From positions 248,001 to 312,000 of the forward strand of contig NZ_QGLK01000005.1 in the NCBI RefSeq assembly GCF_003202755.1: 64,000 bases of DNA, given 5' to 3'. Below the pieces are notes generated by a model. The model was given only the letters and a program-made list of their open reading frames with translations, was not told the DNA's origin and did no database searches. This document shows positions 37,346 through 47,609 of this stretch, piece after piece; the first letter of the stretch is position 1; every line of letters begins with the position of its first letter. The DNA comes from Bifidobacterium asteroides (GTDB taxonomy: Bacteria > Actinomycetota > Actinomycetes > Actinomycetales > Bifidobacteriaceae). Made by a program: the position numbers and the translations under genes.

Positions 37346-37357
37346 GCCTAATTAGGC
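37346..37357. promoter_or_regulatory. 12-bp palindrome between rho and the TetR gene
   Basis: GCCTAATTAGGC is a perfect palindrome lying 26 bp before the rho ATG and about 160 bp from the TetR-type gene. It could be an operator for the TetR regulator or for rho. Only one copy was noticed. Confidence 0.4.
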
Positions 37358-37515
37358 TAGGCAAATAGCTTGAGAATAGTGCGGGGGTACCGCTCATGAA
37401 AATTCGACGCCGACTCGGCTTATCGAACTTCCATAAGCCTACAACGACTGCCCGACCGGTGCAAGGAACAGCCTGCGTGTCCAAATATTCATGGGTAAAC
37501 CTCTAGACTGGGCAT

Positions 37516-38178
37516 ATGAATGATCGATCATCTCTGCGTGAGCAACGGCGGAGCGAATTCGTAACCACCGCCATGCGGGTCTTCGACCGGAAAGGTGCCG
37601 CAAACACCTCCCTGCGCGACGTAATACACGCCATGAATCACGGCAAGGGCGTGGGCATGAGCGTTTTCTATTACTACTTCAAATCCAAGGACGACCTGAT
37701 AGATGCCTGCGTGCGCACCTACCTGGCCTCCTACGTGGACAATGTGGTCGACATTCTGCAGAATCCTGACCTGGGCGTTCAAGAGGCGCTGGACGACATC
37801 TGTCCGCATCTGGTAAGGGCCATCTGGAAGATGGACGTCATCTTCGCTGATAAGGCCAACTGGTACAACTACCTGAGCACCAACAGCAATGTGATGGAGG
37901 GCTTCGTCAGACAGATCATCGACCCTTTGTCCAAGGCCCTGGACCGCTGGCTGGATCGGGGCGACCTGCCGCAGACCCAGCTGATCCAAACAGCCGGCAC
38001 CCGCACTGTGGCCTGGCTGATGGCCGACGGGCTCTCGTCCATCGTCAGCAACGGCAGAGGAGCCGCCGGAAACCCGCAAATCAGAGAGGTGGTCCGCCAG
38101 CGTGTCCGCGAGAGCGTGGCCTTCTTCTCGCAGCTTCTCGGCCTGCCCTTGAAGCCACCAGCCATCGCCCTGTCGTAA
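37516..38178 (+). CDS. TetR-family transcriptional regulator
   Basis: A repressor-type DNA-binding protein, 220 aa. The helix-turn-helix lies in VTTAMRVFDRKGAANTSLRDVIHAM, then VGMSVFYYYFKSKDDLIDACV, the usual TetR pattern ending in YYYF-KSKDDL. The rest is an all-helical ligand domain without a recognisable specificity. No ribosome-binding site precedes ATG 37516, but TAGACT ends seven bases before it, so the message may be leaderless. It stands alone, divergent from rho; the target is unknown. A hairpin ends the transcript. Confidence 0.88.
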   Translation: MNDRSSLREQRRSEFVTTAMRVFDRKGAANTSLRDVIHAMNHGKGVGMSVFYYYFKSKDDLIDACVRTYLASYVDNVVDILQNPDLGVQEALDDICPHLVRAIWKMDVIFADKANWYNYLSTNSNVMEGFVRQIIDPLSKALDRWLDRGDLPQTQLIQTAGTRTVAWLMADGLSSIVSNGRGAAGNPQIREVVRQRVRESVAFFSQLLGLPLKPPAIALS

Positions 38179-38184
38179 ATGACA

Positions 38185-38212
38185 AAGCCCCCGACCCTGC
38201 AGTCGGAGGCTT
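38185..38212. terminator. Hairpin between the TetR gene and the FAD oxidoreductase gene
   Basis: AAGCCCCCGA with TCGGAGGCTT, nine of ten pairs, loop CCCTGCAG, six bases past the stop of the TetR gene and between convergent genes. No T-run. Confidence 0.6.
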
Positions 38213-38238
38213 GGAAGGAAACGAAGGCAGAGGTCTGT

Positions 38239-39828
38239 CTACTTCTCCTCGTGATAGGACTTCTCGGTGTTGACGTTCCAGACGTTGGTCTTGTCAGTAC
38301 GCCCCGATTTGATGTTGGCCACGGCTTCCATGGACGTGGCCATGGAGTGGTCCTGGTTGTTGTAGTGATGCTGCCCGTTGCGGCCCACGCAGTAGAGGTT
38401 GCCGAAGGAGTCCAGCCATTTGACCAGCTCGGGCATCTGGGCGTAGGTGTCGAAGTAGGCCGGGTAGGCCTTGACCACCCGCTCCCGGTGCGAGTCCAGC
38501 ACGTCGGCAGGTCCGTTGATGATGCCCATCCGGGTCAGCTCCTTGATGGCGAAGTCAGTGGTCTGCTGATCGCTCATGCTCCAGAAGTCATCACCCTCTT
38601 TGCAGAAGTACTCCAGGCCGATCCAGACAGTCCCGTCCACGTTCTTGACCATGTAGGGGCTCCAGTTGTTGAAGATCTGGATGCGGCCCATCTTGTAGCC
38701 GGGATCCTGCACATAAATCCAGCAGTCGGGAACAATGGGCGGATCACCCAAGGTCTTGATGGAGGTGGTGTTGCGGATGCGCAGGTGGCGGACCAGCAGA
38801 CCAACGGTCACGAAGTCACGGTAAGGCAGACCCTGAGCCACCCTGACCATTTCCTTGTCGGTGGACGGCTCCTCGTGGGCGATGGCCTCCACCAGGTCCT
38901 TGATGGGCATGGAGGAGATGATCTGGTCGGCTTGCAGAGTCACTTCTTTACCATCAGCGTTGCGATAGATGACACCGGTCATGTGGCCGTCATGCTGGGT
39001 CAGTCCGATTACGCGGGCATCGGTGATCACGTGGACCCCGTGCTCCACATTGCGACGCTCCACGGTCTCCCAGAGCTGGCCCGGACCCAGCTTGGGGTAC
39101 CAGAACTCCTCGATCAGGCTGGTTTCGACCTGATGAGCATCGCGCTTCTTGGGCAACAGCTTCTGGAAGGCGTTCTTGAGCACGCCCATGATGCTGAGCC
39201 CCTTGACTCGCTGGGCGCCCCAGTCGGCGCTAATCTCGCGGGGATGACGACCCCAAAGCTTTTCGGTGTAGCCCTCGAAGAACATGGAGTAGAGCTTGCG
39301 GCCGAAGCGGTTGATATAGAAGTTCTCCAGGTTGTCCTCCGGCAGCTTGTGGACGACGGACTTCAGGTAGCTGAACCCGGCCTGCATGGTCAGCTTGAAG
39401 CCCATGGCCCTGAGGGTGTTGAGCGTCAAGGAGATGGGATAGTCGAAGAAGTGGTGGTTCCAGTAAATCCTGGAGACGCGGTGACGCTTGAGCATGACCC
39501 GGTCAGTCTTCTCCGGATCAGGGCCGCCGGGCTCCAGGTCGTGGTGGCGGCCAAGTTTTTTATCGTCATAGGAGGGCGCTCCCTGCAGGGGCAGGACCTC
39601 CTTCCACCAGTCCATGATCCGGTCATCCTTGGAGAAGAACCGATGGCCGCCAATATCCATGCGATTGCCGTTATGCCGGACCGTGCGGGAGATGCCGCCA
39701 AAGGCATCAGTGGCCTCCAGAACAGTGACATCATAGCGCTCGTCGCCGCCGTCCTTGACCAGTTCCCATGCCGCTGTCAAGCCGGCGGGCCCTCCACCGA
39801 TGACGATCACGGACTGCTTGCGCTCCAT
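38239..39828 (-). CDS. FAD-dependent oxidoreductase (amine-oxidase / UDP-galactopyranose-mutase-like)
   Basis: 529 aa from the ATG at 39828, which has AGGAGG nine bases before it; the open frame upstream to 40095 is chance. The N-terminal Rossmann motif [17 protein letters not shown] is followed by the FAD contacts [15 protein letters not shown] and [12 protein letters not shown]. The C-terminal closing motif is [26 protein letters not shown]. In NAD(P)-binding-like proteins of this kind the flavin acts on cell-surface sugar precursors or lipids. [16 protein letters not shown] and the [15 protein letters not shown] signature are shared with uncharacterised FAD proteins found near envelope-glycan genes in other bacteria. 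The substrate cannot be named. It is a monocistronic gene. Confidence 0.8.
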   Translation of the reverse strand: MERKQSVIVIGGGPAGLTAAWELVKDGGDERYDVTVLEATDAFGGISRTVRHNGNRMDIGGHRFFSKDDRIMDWWKEVLPLQGAPSYDDKKLGRHHDLEPGGPDPEKTDRVMLKRHRVSRIYWNHHFFDYPISLTLNTLRAMGFKLTMQAGFSYLKSVVHKLPEDNLENFYINRFGRKLYSMFFEGYTEKLWGRHPREISADWGAQRVKGLSIMGVLKNAFQKLLPKKRDAHQVETSLIEEFWYPKLGPGQLWETVERRNVEHGVHVITDARVIGLTQHDGHMTGVIYRNADGKEVTLQADQIISSMPIKDLVEAIAHEEPSTDKEMVRVAQGLPYRDFVTVGLLVRHLRIRNTTSIKTLGDPPIVPDCWIYVQDPGYKMGRIQIFNNWSPYMVKNVDGTVWIGLEYFCKEGDDFWSMSDQQTTDFAIKELTRMGIINGPADVLDSHRERVVKAYPAYFDTYAQMPELVKWLDSFGNLYCVGRNGQHHYNNQDHSMATSMEAVANIKSGRTDKTNVWNVNTEKSYHEEK

Positions 39829-39967
39829 GCCAACCTCCTGAAAACCGTATGAAATCACCACTACTGTACCTGGCTCATCCCAGGCCAGAGGCTGCCGAGG
39901 GACTTCCCACACGAATTCCCGCCATTGCGTGGAACAAACGTGATGATGCTCGCCCCTGAACGATGTT

Positions 39968-40282
39968 TTAGCCCAACGCATCGGGGATGTCGATGTCCGT
40001 CTTCTGCACTTCCTCCACATTGACATCTTTGAAGGTGACGATGCGGACGTTCTTGACGAACCGGCTGGACCGGTAGACATCCCAGACCCAGGCATCGGTC
40101 AGCCGGACGTCGAAGTAGACATCTTGCCCAGCGGACCGAACGTTGAAGTCCACCTTGTTGGCCAGGTAAAATCGCCGCTCGGTCTCGACCACATAGGTGA
40201 ACAGCTTGATCACGTCCCGGTACTCGCGATACAGGGCCAGTTCAGCGTTGGTCTCGTAGTTGTCGAGATCCTCAGCACTCAT
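39968..40282 (-). CDS. DUF2469 family protein
   Basis: A small cytosolic protein of 104 aa found across actinobacteria, function unknown. It starts [42 protein letters not shown], the conserved family block, and continues [37 protein letters not shown]. The length equals the family norm. Its ATG overlaps the stop of the acetyltransferase gene upstream by four bases (ATGA), so the two are translated together. Confidence 0.92.
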   Translation of the reverse strand: MSAEDLDNYETNAELALYREYRDVIKLFTYVVETERRFYLANKVDFNVRSAGQDVYFDVRLTDAWVWDVYRSSRFVKNVRIVTFKDVNVEEVQKTDIDIPDALG

Positions 40283-41418
40283 CGACTACCTCCATTCGCG
40301 CGATCACGGCCATGGCCAAGCGTACGCCACCAGGCACGCTTGGAACGCTTGGCCTCAGTCGACCCATAGGCCCAATCAGATGCCGTATGCTCCTCGCCAG
40401 ACTGCTCGGCAACAGATTCTTCGGAATCAGGCTTCTCCCCCGCAGCCGCTGCGTCCGTCTGACCAGAGTCTGCCTTCTCATCATTCCTGCTGTCAGATCC
40501 TGCATGGTCTTCAGCAGGTTTGTCCGAATGCGGACCACCTGATGCAGACGAATCCTGAGATGCCGAGGTGGATTCCTCAGGCTCGGACCCGCTTGTGCCG
40601 CCATCCTCATCCGCGGCGTATCCATGCGCAACAAGGGCTTCAGCCACACCGGGGTTTTCGCGGATGACATGCATGCCGAAAGCATTCAAAGAACGAATGG
40701 GATCATATTCGTCGACAAGTGCGTCCATGACGATCTGATCCTGATACTTGCCGTTCTCGGCATCCCAGAGCGCATCTCGGGAGGTGCCCGAGATCATGAA
40801 TCCTAGGGACTGGTAGACAGAGATCGAGCGAGTGTTTTTCTCTGGCACAGCCACCCAGATCCGGTGCAGGCCCAGACCCGTAGGAGCAGCCGCGTACCCG
40901 TAGGTCATGATTCTGGGCATGGCATCCCGGGAGTAGCCGCGCCCGCGGAAGTGCCTACCCAGGACCACCTGAATCCTGGCCGAGCGAGACCAGCCATCCA
41001 CGTCGATTAGAAAGATCATGCCGATGACCCCCTTGGTGGCATCGGCATCGGGCGAACCATCCTGGTCGGTATCCGCATCAGTTACCATGGCCCAAGCCAG
41101 GGTGCGGCGGGACTCGGGGTCACCCACACCCGAATCACGGGCAGCCAGACCCTTGGACCAAGCCACCGACCGACGTACCCAGGCATTGACCACGGCTCGT
41201 TCGGCACTAGGCCCCTTACCGGTGATGCCGGTGGAATTGTAAAAGGCCTCCAGCTGGTCCATTGCTGTCAGATCGGCGATGACCGCCGGGCGCAGGTGCA
41301 ACATCTCGCCCCGGATATAGGGAATCTCGATCCGGTCGGGCAGCTGTCTGCTCGCCGCATCGCCTGATCCCTCGGTTTGCGTTTGCGGTCGGTCATTGCC
41401 CCTGCCGCTCATAGACAT
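40279..41418 (-). CDS. GNAT-family N-acetyltransferase with acidic C-terminal tail
   Basis: Acetyl-CoA-dependent acyltransferase, target unknown. 379 aa from ATG 41418, preceded by GGAGGTGA; the frame extends upstream without such a site. After about 30 polar residues the acetyltransferase fold begins (IPYIRGEMLHLRPAVIADLTAMDQ). The acetyl-CoA loop is QVVLGRHFRGRGYSRDAMPRI and the last strand region is HRIWVAVPEKNTRSISVYQSLGF, as in RimJ/RimL-type enzymes. The last 120 residues are Ser/Glu/Asp-rich and end with Arg/Lys-rich KRSKRAWWRTLGHGRDR; they are probably disordered. Coupled to the DUF2469 gene downstream. Confidence 0.85.
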   Translation of the reverse strand: MSMSGRGNDRPQTQTEGSGDAASRQLPDRIEIPYIRGEMLHLRPAVIADLTAMDQLEAFYNSTGITGKGPSAERAVVNAWVRRSVAWSKGLAARDSGVGDPESRRTLAWAMVTDADTDQDGSPDADATKGVIGMIFLIDVDGWSRSARIQVVLGRHFRGRGYSRDAMPRIMTYGYAAAPTGLGLHRIWVAVPEKNTRSISVYQSLGFMISGTSRDALWDAENGKYQDQIVMDALVDEYDPIRSLNAFGMHVIRENPGVAEALVAHGYAADEDGGTSGSEPEESTSASQDSSASGGPHSDKPAEDHAGSDSRNDEKADSGQTDAAAAGEKPDSEESVAEQSGEEHTASDWAYGSTEAKRSKRAWWRTLGHGRDRANGGSR

Positions 41419-41500
41419 CACGTCACCTCCATGATCGCCACCCTGCGATGGCAATCAATTGTAATCCCTCGCCCCTGGGAAAACCATGAGAGGCTGGGCG

Positions 41501-41541
41501 GGTCCGCCGGTCCGAATCCGATGGAACCAGATCGGCGGACC
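41501..41541 (-). terminator. Hairpin after gatB
   Basis: GGTCCGCCG (41501-41509) and CGGCGGACC (41533-41541) form nine perfect pairs immediately past the gatB stop, closing the long minus-strand operon. No T-run. Confidence 0.6.
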
Positions 41542-41549
41542 GGGCGTGG

Positions 41550-43052
41550 TCAAGACTTAGCGATGCGCTCCATGACGATCTTGCTGACTGCCTTGGCATC
41601 GGCCTGACCCTTGGTGGCCCTCATGACCGCTCCGATAATAGCGCCCATGGGCTTCATATTGCCGCCTTTCAGCTTGGCCACGATGTCCGGGTTGTCCTTG
41701 AGGGCCTGATCGACGGCTGCATCCAAGGCCCCGTCGTCCGAAACCACCTGATAGCCGTGCTTCTTAACAACCTCGCTGGGCTTGCCCTCGCCTGCCAACA
41801 CGCCAGAGACGGTCTGCTTGGCCAGCTTGTCATTGAGCTTTCCGTCAGCGATCAGCTGTTCCACATCGGCAACATCCTGAGCCGAAATGGGCAGCTCCTG
41901 CAGGCTGACCCCACGGGCGTTAGCTTCGCGGGAGATCTCGCCCAACCACCACTTGCGGGCTCCGGCAGCCGTAGCGCCGGCCTTGACCGTATCCTCGATC
42001 AGATCCACAGCATCGGCGTTGACCGCATCCTGCATTTGCCTGTCGGTGAAATCCCACTCCTTCTTGAGGCGAGCGCGGCGTTCGCGCGGCATCTCAGGCA
42101 TCTGAGCCTTGAGCTCCTCGATATGATCCTTGGTCACATGGACCATGACCAGGTCAGGATCGGGGAAGTACCGGTAATCGTTGGCATCGGTCTTGACACG
42201 GCCGCCCGCCGTGGTCTGTGTGGACTCATCCCAGTGGCGGGTCTCCTGCAGCACCTCCCCGCCGGACTCCAGCAGGGCTGCCTGACGGCGAATCTCGTAG
42301 GTCAGCGTCTTCTCGATGCCCTTGAAGGTGTTGACGTTCTTGGTCTCCGACCGGGTTCCCAGAGGGGCGTCCGGCCCGGCGTGCAGGGAAACGTTGACAT
42401 CGGCGCGCATGTTGCCCTGCTCCATCCGGGCGTGGGAGATGCCCAGTGCCCGGACGATGTCTCGGATGGCCCGGACGTAGGCCCCTGCCACCTCGGGGGT
42501 ACGCGCCCCGGCGCCCTCGATGGGCTTGGTCACGATCTCGACCAGGGGGACACCAGCACGGTTGTAGTCCACCAGTGAGTGATCGGCGCCCTCAATGCGG
42601 CCGTCGGCCCCGCCTACGTGGGTATTCTTGCCAGCATCGTCCTCCACATGGGCACGCTCGATGGGCACGCGGAAAATGCTGCCGTCGTCCAGCTCAACGT
42701 CCAGGTAACCCTCACCGTTCAAGGGTTTGTCATACTGGGAGATCTGATAGTCGCGAGGCATGTCCGGATAGAAGTAGTTCTTTCTGGCGAACTGGCTCCA
42801 CTCGTTGATCTGGCAGTGCAGGGCCAGGCCCAGCTTGACCGCATAGTCGATGGCGGTCTTGTTGACTACAGGCAGGCTGCCGGGCAGGCCCAGGGAGACC
42901 GGAGTCAGCTGGGTGTTGGGCTCGCCGCCGAACTCGATATGGGCCGGGCAGAAGAGCTTGGTGTTGGTGCAGAGCTCGACATGGACCTCCAGGCCGAACA
43001 CCGGGTCGTACTTGGCCACGGCATCGGCGTACTTCATCAGTTTTTCAGCCAT
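41550..43052 (-). CDS. gatB: Asp-tRNA(Asn)/Glu-tRNA(Gln) amidotransferase subunit B
   Basis: Part of the GatCAB complex that converts misacylated Glu-tRNA-Gln (and Asp-tRNA-Asn) to the correct amide; GatB binds the tRNA and phosphorylates the acyl group. 500 aa, standard length. [20 protein letters not shown] opens the catalytic cradle, with [24 protein letters not shown] and [21 protein letters not shown] following. The tRNA-binding tail ends in [20 protein letters not shown]. It lies 24 bp behind gatA, last in the operon. Confidence 0.98.
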   Translation of the reverse strand: MAEKLMKYADAVAKYDPVFGLEVHVELCTNTKLFCPAHIEFGGEPNTQLTPVSLGLPGSLPVVNKTAIDYAVKLGLALHCQINEWSQFARKNYFYPDMPRDYQISQYDKPLNGEGYLDVELDDGSIFRVPIERAHVEDDAGKNTHVGGADGRIEGADHSLVDYNRAGVPLVEIVTKPIEGAGARTPEVAGAYVRAIRDIVRALGISHARMEQGNMRADVNVSLHAGPDAPLGTRSETKNVNTFKGIEKTLTYEIRRQAALLESGGEVLQETRHWDESTQTTAGGRVKTDANDYRYFPDPDLVMVHVTKDHIEELKAQMPEMPRERRARLKKEWDFTDRQMQDAVNADAVDLIEDTVKAGATAAGARKWWLGEISREANARGVSLQELPISAQDVADVEQLIADGKLNDKLAKQTVSGVLAGEGKPSEVVKKHGYQVVSDDGALDAAVDQALKDNPDIVAKLKGGNMKPMGAIIGAVMRATKGQADAKAVSKIVMERIAKS

Positions 43053-43076
43053 TGTGATTCCGTTTCCTTCCGATGC

Positions 43077-44630
43077 CTACTTGTTCGATCCCTGGGCCAG
43101 GCCATCCAGCCAAGGAGTGGACAACTTCTGGGAGATGGGTCCGCCCCATTGCTCCTCCAAGGCCGCCTCAAGAGCTGCAGCAGGCCGGTACATGACCTCG
43201 TCGCGCATCTGGGGGGCAAAGAACTGGAAGCCGGCAGGCAGCCCGTCGTCGCTGAGCCCGGCGGGAATCGACATGGCCGGAGTACCAGCCAGGTTGGCCG
43301 GAATAGTAGCAACATCGTTCAGGTACATGGCCAGCGGATCGTCCATCTTCTCGCCGAAACGGAAGGCCGTAGTCGGCGAAGTGGGCGATACCAGGACATC
43401 GACCTGCTCGAAGGCCTTCTCAAAGTCGCGGATGACCAGGGTGCGGACCTTCTGAGCGGAGCCGTACCAGGCATCGTAGTAACCGGCGGAGAGGGCATAG
43501 ATACCCAGGATGATCCTGCGCTTGACCTCGTCGCCAAACCCGGCCTCGCGTGTGGCGGCCATCATGTTGGCTGCCGTCTGGGGGACGCCATCGGGAGGCA
43601 TGACCCGCAGGCCGTAGCGCATGCCGTCGTAACGGGCCAGGTTGGAGGAGACCTCAGAGGGCATGATGATGTAGTAAGCAGCCAGCGCGTATGGGATGTG
43701 CGGGCAGGAGACCTGAACCACCTCGGCGCCCATGGATTCCAGCAGCGAGACAGCCTCGTTGAAACGTGCTTCGACACCGGGCTGGTAGCCCTCGCCGCCC
43801 AGCTCCTTGACCAGACCCACCTTGAGTCCCTTCAGATCGCGCTTCTGGCCCTGACGAGCAGCCTGTGCCAGAGGGGGAACCGGCTTGGGAATGGATGTGG
43901 AGTCTCGGCGGTCATAGCCGCCAATGACCTCCTGCAGCAGGGCCGCGTCCAGCACTGACCTGGAGACCGGACCAATCTGATCCAGGGAGGAGGCCATGGC
44001 TATGGCCCCGAACCTGGAAACACCGCCATAGGTGGGTTTGACGCCCACGGTGCCGGTCAAGGATCCGGGTTGCCGAATGGACCCACCAGTGTCAGTGCCC
44101 AGGGCCAGCGGAGCCTCAAAGGCGCCGACAGCCGAGGCCGAACCGCCGCCTGAACCGCCCGGGACCCGCTCGGTATCCCAGGGGTTGTGTGTGGGTTTGA
44201 AGGCCGAGTGCTCAGTGGAAGACCCCTGAGCGAACTCATCCAGGTTGGTCTTGCCCAGAATGGGCATGCCTGCGGCCTTGAGCTTCTTGATAACGGTGGC
44301 ATCGTAAGGCGGCACCCAGCCCTCGAGGATCTTGGAGGCAGCCGTGGTGGGAATGCCCTTGGTGACGATCATGTCCTTGATGGCAATGGGAACGCCGGCC
44401 AGTTCCGGCAGCCCTTCGGCGCCTTCATGGGCCAGGCGCTTATCGAAAGCGTCAGCCTGCTCCAGGGCCTGATCAGCGCTGACCTGCAGAAATGCATCAA
44501 TGCTGGGCTCGGCGGCTTCGATCACATCCAGATGAGCCTGAACCAGCTCGCGGCTGGAGACCTGCCCCGACCGCAGCTGTGCGGCCATGTCGGAGGCGGA
44601 TTGCTTGACCAATTCTTCCTGTGCGCTCAT
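43077..44630 (-). CDS. gatA: Asp-tRNA(Asn)/Glu-tRNA(Gln) amidotransferase subunit A
   Basis: The glutaminase subunit of GatCAB; an amidase-signature hydrolase that releases ammonia from glutamine. 517 aa from ATG 44630, with GGAG about nine bases upstream; the alternative start at 44645 would overlap gatC. The Ser-cisSer-Lys triad is visible: Lys in [11 protein letters not shown] and the serines in [39 protein letters not shown]-like segment [14 protein letters not shown] follows. Four bases separate it from the gatC stop. Confidence 0.98.
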   Translation of the reverse strand: MSAQEELVKQSASDMAAQLRSGQVSSRELVQAHLDVIEAAEPSIDAFLQVSADQALEQADAFDKRLAHEGAEGLPELAGVPIAIKDMIVTKGIPTTAASKILEGWVPPYDATVIKKLKAAGMPILGKTNLDEFAQGSSTEHSAFKPTHNPWDTERVPGGSGGGSASAVGAFEAPLALGTDTGGSIRQPGSLTGTVGVKPTYGGVSRFGAIAMASSLDQIGPVSRSVLDAALLQEVIGGYDRRDSTSIPKPVPPLAQAARQGQKRDLKGLKVGLVKELGGEGYQPGVEARFNEAVSLLESMGAEVVQVSCPHIPYALAAYYIIMPSEVSSNLARYDGMRYGLRVMPPDGVPQTAANMMAATREAGFGDEVKRRIILGIYALSAGYYDAWYGSAQKVRTLVIRDFEKAFEQVDVLVSPTSPTTAFRFGEKMDDPLAMYLNDVATIPANLAGTPAMSIPAGLSDDGLPAGFQFFAPQMRDEVMYRPAAALEAALEEQWGGPISQKLSTPWLDGLAQGSNK

Positions 44631-44634
44631 CGTC

Positions 44635-44931
44635 TCACTCCTCACCCAGAATGCGCGGGGCCACGAACATACCGGACTCAGTTACCGGCGCCCCCGAAAG
44701 GGCAGCCTCCTGGGTCAGCGGCTCTTCAGCCTCATCGGGACGCAGATAGGCCTCCAGGGGAATGGGGTTGGCAGTGGGGGGCACATCATCGCCGGCCACC
44801 TCCTGGACCTTGGTGATGGAATCGGCGATCACGTTGAGTTCGCCCTTGAGGCGGTCGGCCTCCTGATCGGTCAAGGCAATACGGGCCAGATCGCCCAAGT
44901 GCTTGATCTCTTCACGTGTAAAAGTTGGCAT
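44635..44931 (-). CDS. gatC: Asp-tRNA(Asn)/Glu-tRNA(Gln) amidotransferase subunit C
   Basis: A small belt subunit that stabilises GatA on GatB. 98 aa from ATG 44931 ([24 protein letters not shown]), the usual family start; an ATG at 44943 adds four residues. Conserved C-terminal part: [25 protein letters not shown]. It begins 44 bp after the ABC permease stop, so the Gat genes may also have their own promoter. Confidence 0.97.
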   Translation of the reverse strand: MPTFTREEIKHLGDLARIALTDQEADRLKGELNVIADSITKVQEVAGDDVPPTANPIPLEAYLRPDEAEEPLTQEAALSGAPVTESGMFVAPRILGEE

Positions 44932-44974
44932 ACCACTTATCATATGGGTGCTCTATGACACGCAGAAGACAGGG

Positions 44975-45964
44975 TCAACCGATGTCTGCGCGCCGGAAGA
45001 CCAGGGTTCCTAGAGCACAGCATAGGGCTGTCCATACCATCATGATCAGGCCGGCCTGCCACCAGGTAGGCCACCATCCGCGACCTGCCTCTGATGCCCG
45101 GCCCAAGTCCGAGAGGAAGGTACCTAGCAGACTGGTTGGAGTCAGCCTGAAGGGAATCTGCAGCCATCCAGCATGAGGGCTCAAACTCCGCAGGAAGCCC
45201 AGAATCAATGGCAGGATCAAGGTCAGTCCAAGAAACAGACCAATCCCGCCTGCCTTGGATCGGCTCAAGGCTCCCAGCCCCAGCCCCATCAAAGCGAAGA
45301 GGACCAGCATGAGCGGGCCACCCAGCAGATCAATCAGGGCCAGCCCGGACTTGGAGGCGGGCAAGATGCCGGATCTGACTGATAGAAGCGGGGTCGCCAG
45401 TATCCAGCTGAGCAGCAAGCCCACCTGTGCCGCCAACCAAGTCAGCAAGGCCAGAACAAAGCCCTTGGCCATAAGGACCATGCCCCGACGAGGATTGGCA
45501 GTCAGCGTGCTCTCAATGGTGGCGCCGGAAAACTCACGCGTAAGGACCAAAACCCCAAGAATGCCCACCACGATCATGGCCGGAAACAGGCCACCTGCAA
45601 CGGCCGACCAGAAAACGTCACTGGAGGCAGGCAGGAGGTTGATCAAGAAGTGATTGGTCTGTTGCCCATGGCCAACCAAAACCCGGAGTGCACAAGCTAT
45701 CAGGCCAGTGCTCAAAGGCTGCAAGAGCATGACGCTCAGCAGCAGGACCCAGGTCGATCGCAGGGAGAACATCTTGCGCAGCTCCCCTCGGACCGCTCCG
45801 GAAAGGGTCAACTGACCTGATGGACGACGCAAACCCAGGAAGGACAACCCCGAGGTCCGACGCAGCCGGGTAAAGGCAGAGCCATGCCGTGGAGTTCCGT
45901 AATTAGGTCCTGTGGGTACCTCTCCCCGACTCCGACGGGCCCGACTACCGTTGTCGGCACTCAT
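44975..45964 (-). CDS. ABC-2-type transporter permease
   Basis: Membrane half of an exporter, encoded together with the ATPase gene that overlaps its start by four bases. 329 aa. A basic N-terminus of about 75 residues precedes six hydrophobic segments: STWVLLLSVMLLQPLSTGLIACALRVL, AVAGGLFPAMIVVGILGVLVL, MAKGFVLALLTWLAAQVGLLLSWI, then three more. REFSGATIESTLTANPRRG is the cytoplasmic segment typical of ABC-2 permeases next to bacitracin/lantibiotic-type ATPases. Substrate unknown. Confidence 0.88.
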   Translation of the reverse strand: MSADNGSRARRSRGEVPTGPNYGTPRHGSAFTRLRRTSGLSFLGLRRPSGQLTLSGAVRGELRKMFSLRSTWVLLLSVMLLQPLSTGLIACALRVLVGHGQQTNHFLINLLPASSDVFWSAVAGGLFPAMIVVGILGVLVLTREFSGATIESTLTANPRRGMVLMAKGFVLALLTWLAAQVGLLLSWILATPLLSVRSGILPASKSGLALIDLLGGPLMLVLFALMGLGLGALSRSKAGGIGLFLGLTLILPLILGFLRSLSPHAGWLQIPFRLTPTSLLGTFLSDLGRASEAGRGWWPTWWQAGLIMMVWTALCCALGTLVFRRADIG

Positions 45965-46908
45965 GGTCGTGCCTCTGAATCACTTTTCCGTGCATCCCCT
46001 CTTCCGTGGATGATGTCCTTGTAGGCCTGTTCCAGGGAAACCTCCTCCTGCTGGAAGTCGTAGAGAACCACACCCTCCTGGGCCAGAATCGAGGCTGTGG
46101 AAGCCAAGGGCGCACCCTGAATGCGGAAGCGGGCGGCATCTGGCGGACAATTCTCGTCTGGCGGCAGACGAGTGATGCTGATTCCGGCAGCCGTGCCCAG
46201 GGCGGCCTTTAATTGGCTGGGCTGCGGCGTCACCGCATAGATGGAGTCACGGGAGTGCTCGCCAATGAACCGGGCCACGGTCGTTCTCTCCAGAATCCGT
46301 CCTTTGGCGATGATAACCAGATCATCAGCGATTTCAGCCAATTCGTTTATCTTGCGGAAGCTTAGGAGGACTGCCTTTCCCTGTGAGGCAAGGCTGCGCC
46401 AGATGTCCCTCACTCGCTCGACTTCCTCCGGATCTAGTCCTTCAAGGGGATCGTCCAGAACCATGTTGTGTGGGTCGCCCAGAAGGGCTGCGGCCAGGGA
46501 CAGCCGCTGACTCATCCCTAAAGAAAAAGAACCCGTCGACCTATTGGCGACCGACTGCAGGCCGACCATCTCCAGTACCTGGTTCACCCGACGCTGATCG
46601 ATGCCATTGACTGCGGCCAGGGCCAGCAGGTGGTCCTTGGCCTTGCATGCAGGATGGGCATTGCGTGGATTCAGTACTGCTCCCGCTGTCCGCATGGGCG
46701 ATGAGAGCCGGACGAAAGGCTGGCCGTCGAACAGGGCTCTGCCTGCATCAGGACGAACCAGCCCTAGAGCGATGCGCAGTGTGGTCGACTTGCCAGCGCC
46801 TTTAGGCCCCACAAACCCGGTCACCCGACCGTCTCTGGCCGTAAAGGAAACACGGTCCAGTGCTTTGCGGGAGCCGAAGCGCTTGGTCAGTGAGTCAATG
46901 ACAATCAT
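45961..46908 (-). CDS. ABC transporter ATP-binding protein with altered catalytic residues
   Basis: Nucleotide-binding partner of the neighbouring permease, 315 aa. Walker A is intact (GPKGAGKST) and the signature loop is FSLGMSQRLSLAAALLGD. The residue after Walker B, normally the catalytic Glu in LLFDEP, is Asp here (MVLDDPLEGLDPE). The switch His of the H-loop (normally VSSHL) is replaced, the segment reading LLSFRKINELAEIADDL. Close relatives have DEP and SSHL. It can probably bind ATP but hydrolyse it slowly or not at all. The C-terminal 90 residues form the small domain common in this subfamily. Overlaps of four bases with both neighbours mark one operon. Confidence 0.88.
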   Translation of the reverse strand: MIVIDSLTKRFGSRKALDRVSFTARDGRVTGFVGPKGAGKSTTLRIALGLVRPDAGRALFDGQPFVRLSSPMRTAGAVLNPRNAHPACKAKDHLLALAAVNGIDQRRVNQVLEMVGLQSVANRSTGSFSLGMSQRLSLAAALLGDPHNMVLDDPLEGLDPEEVERVRDIWRSLASQGKAVLLSFRKINELAEIADDLVIIAKGRILERTTVARFIGEHSRDSIYAVTPQPSQLKAALGTAAGISITRLPPDENCPPDAARFRIQGAPLASTASILAQEGVVLYDFQQEEVSLEQAYKDIIHGRGDARKSDSEARP

Positions 46909-47609
46909 GGACTCGCCACCTCCGCATGCTGGCAGATCCAGGAGTGCATGGCCACGGCAGCTGCAGCCCCCGCGTTAATGGAGCGCACCGATCCAAACTG
47001 GGAGATGTAGACCACATCGTCGGCCAACTCCAAGGCCTTCTCGGAGAGCCCCGGCCCCTCGGCGCCGAACATGAGCAGGCAGTGACGAGGGAAGCTATAG
47101 GTCTCCACGGGAACGGCCCCAGGGACGTTGTCGATGGCAATCATGCGGGGCATGGACTCCCCCTGCCCGGCTGCCTCTTCTTGCAGGGTGGTCGCCATGG
47201 TTGCTATGTCGGGGTCGTGGACCACGTGCTGGTAGAGCTCGGTCATCAGGGAGCCCTTGCGGTTCCATTTGTGAGGACCGACTATATGGACGCGGCGGGC
47301 GGCAAAGGCGTTGGCGGTTCTGACCATGGAGCCGATATTGAAGTCGTGGGTCCAGTTCTCCACAGCCACCTCAAAATCATGACGGCCCCGGCGATCCAAG
47401 TCGTCCCGAATAGCCTCGACCTTCCAGTAGCGGTACTGGTCCAGGACGTTGCGGCGGTCCCCCTGATCCAGCAGTTCACGGTCATAGCGCGGGTCTATCG
47501 GAAGGGGCTGCTCAGGATACTCTTCCTGCCAGGGACCAACCCCCACTTGCCGGAAGACCGGCTCATCTGAGGCCATGGCCGCTCGGGTCACTGGATCAGG
47601 CTCCCTCAT
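46905..47609 (-). CDS. SpoU/TrmH-family RNA 2'-O-methyltransferase
   Basis: SAM-dependent methylation of a ribose in tRNA or rRNA. 234 aa. The knotted SPOUT domain motifs are all present: motif 1 THDFNIGSMVRTANAFAARRVHIVG with the catalytic Asn/Arg, motif 2 LLMFGAEGPGLSEKALELAD and motif 3 SQFGSVRSINAGAAAAVAMHSW. The N-terminal 75 residues are a separate polar segment with YRYWKVEAIRDDLDRRG. Start and stop each overlap the neighbour by four bases. The target nucleotide cannot be told from sequence. Confidence 0.93.
   Translation of the reverse strand: MREPDPVTRAAMASDEPVFRQVGVGPWQEEYPEQPLPIDPRYDRELLDQGDRRNVLDQYRYWKVEAIRDDLDRRGRHDFEVAVENWTHDFNIGSMVRTANAFAARRVHIVGPHKWNRKGSLMTELYQHVVHDPDIATMATTLQEEAAGQGESMPRMIAIDNVPGAVPVETYSFPRHCLLMFGAEGPGLSEKALELADDVVYISQFGSVRSINAGAAAAVAMHSWICQHAEVASP

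Noticed and set aside
40124..40667. Plus-strand frames opposite DUF2469 and the GNAT gene
   Set aside because: Antisense to two clear family members with overlapping start and stop.
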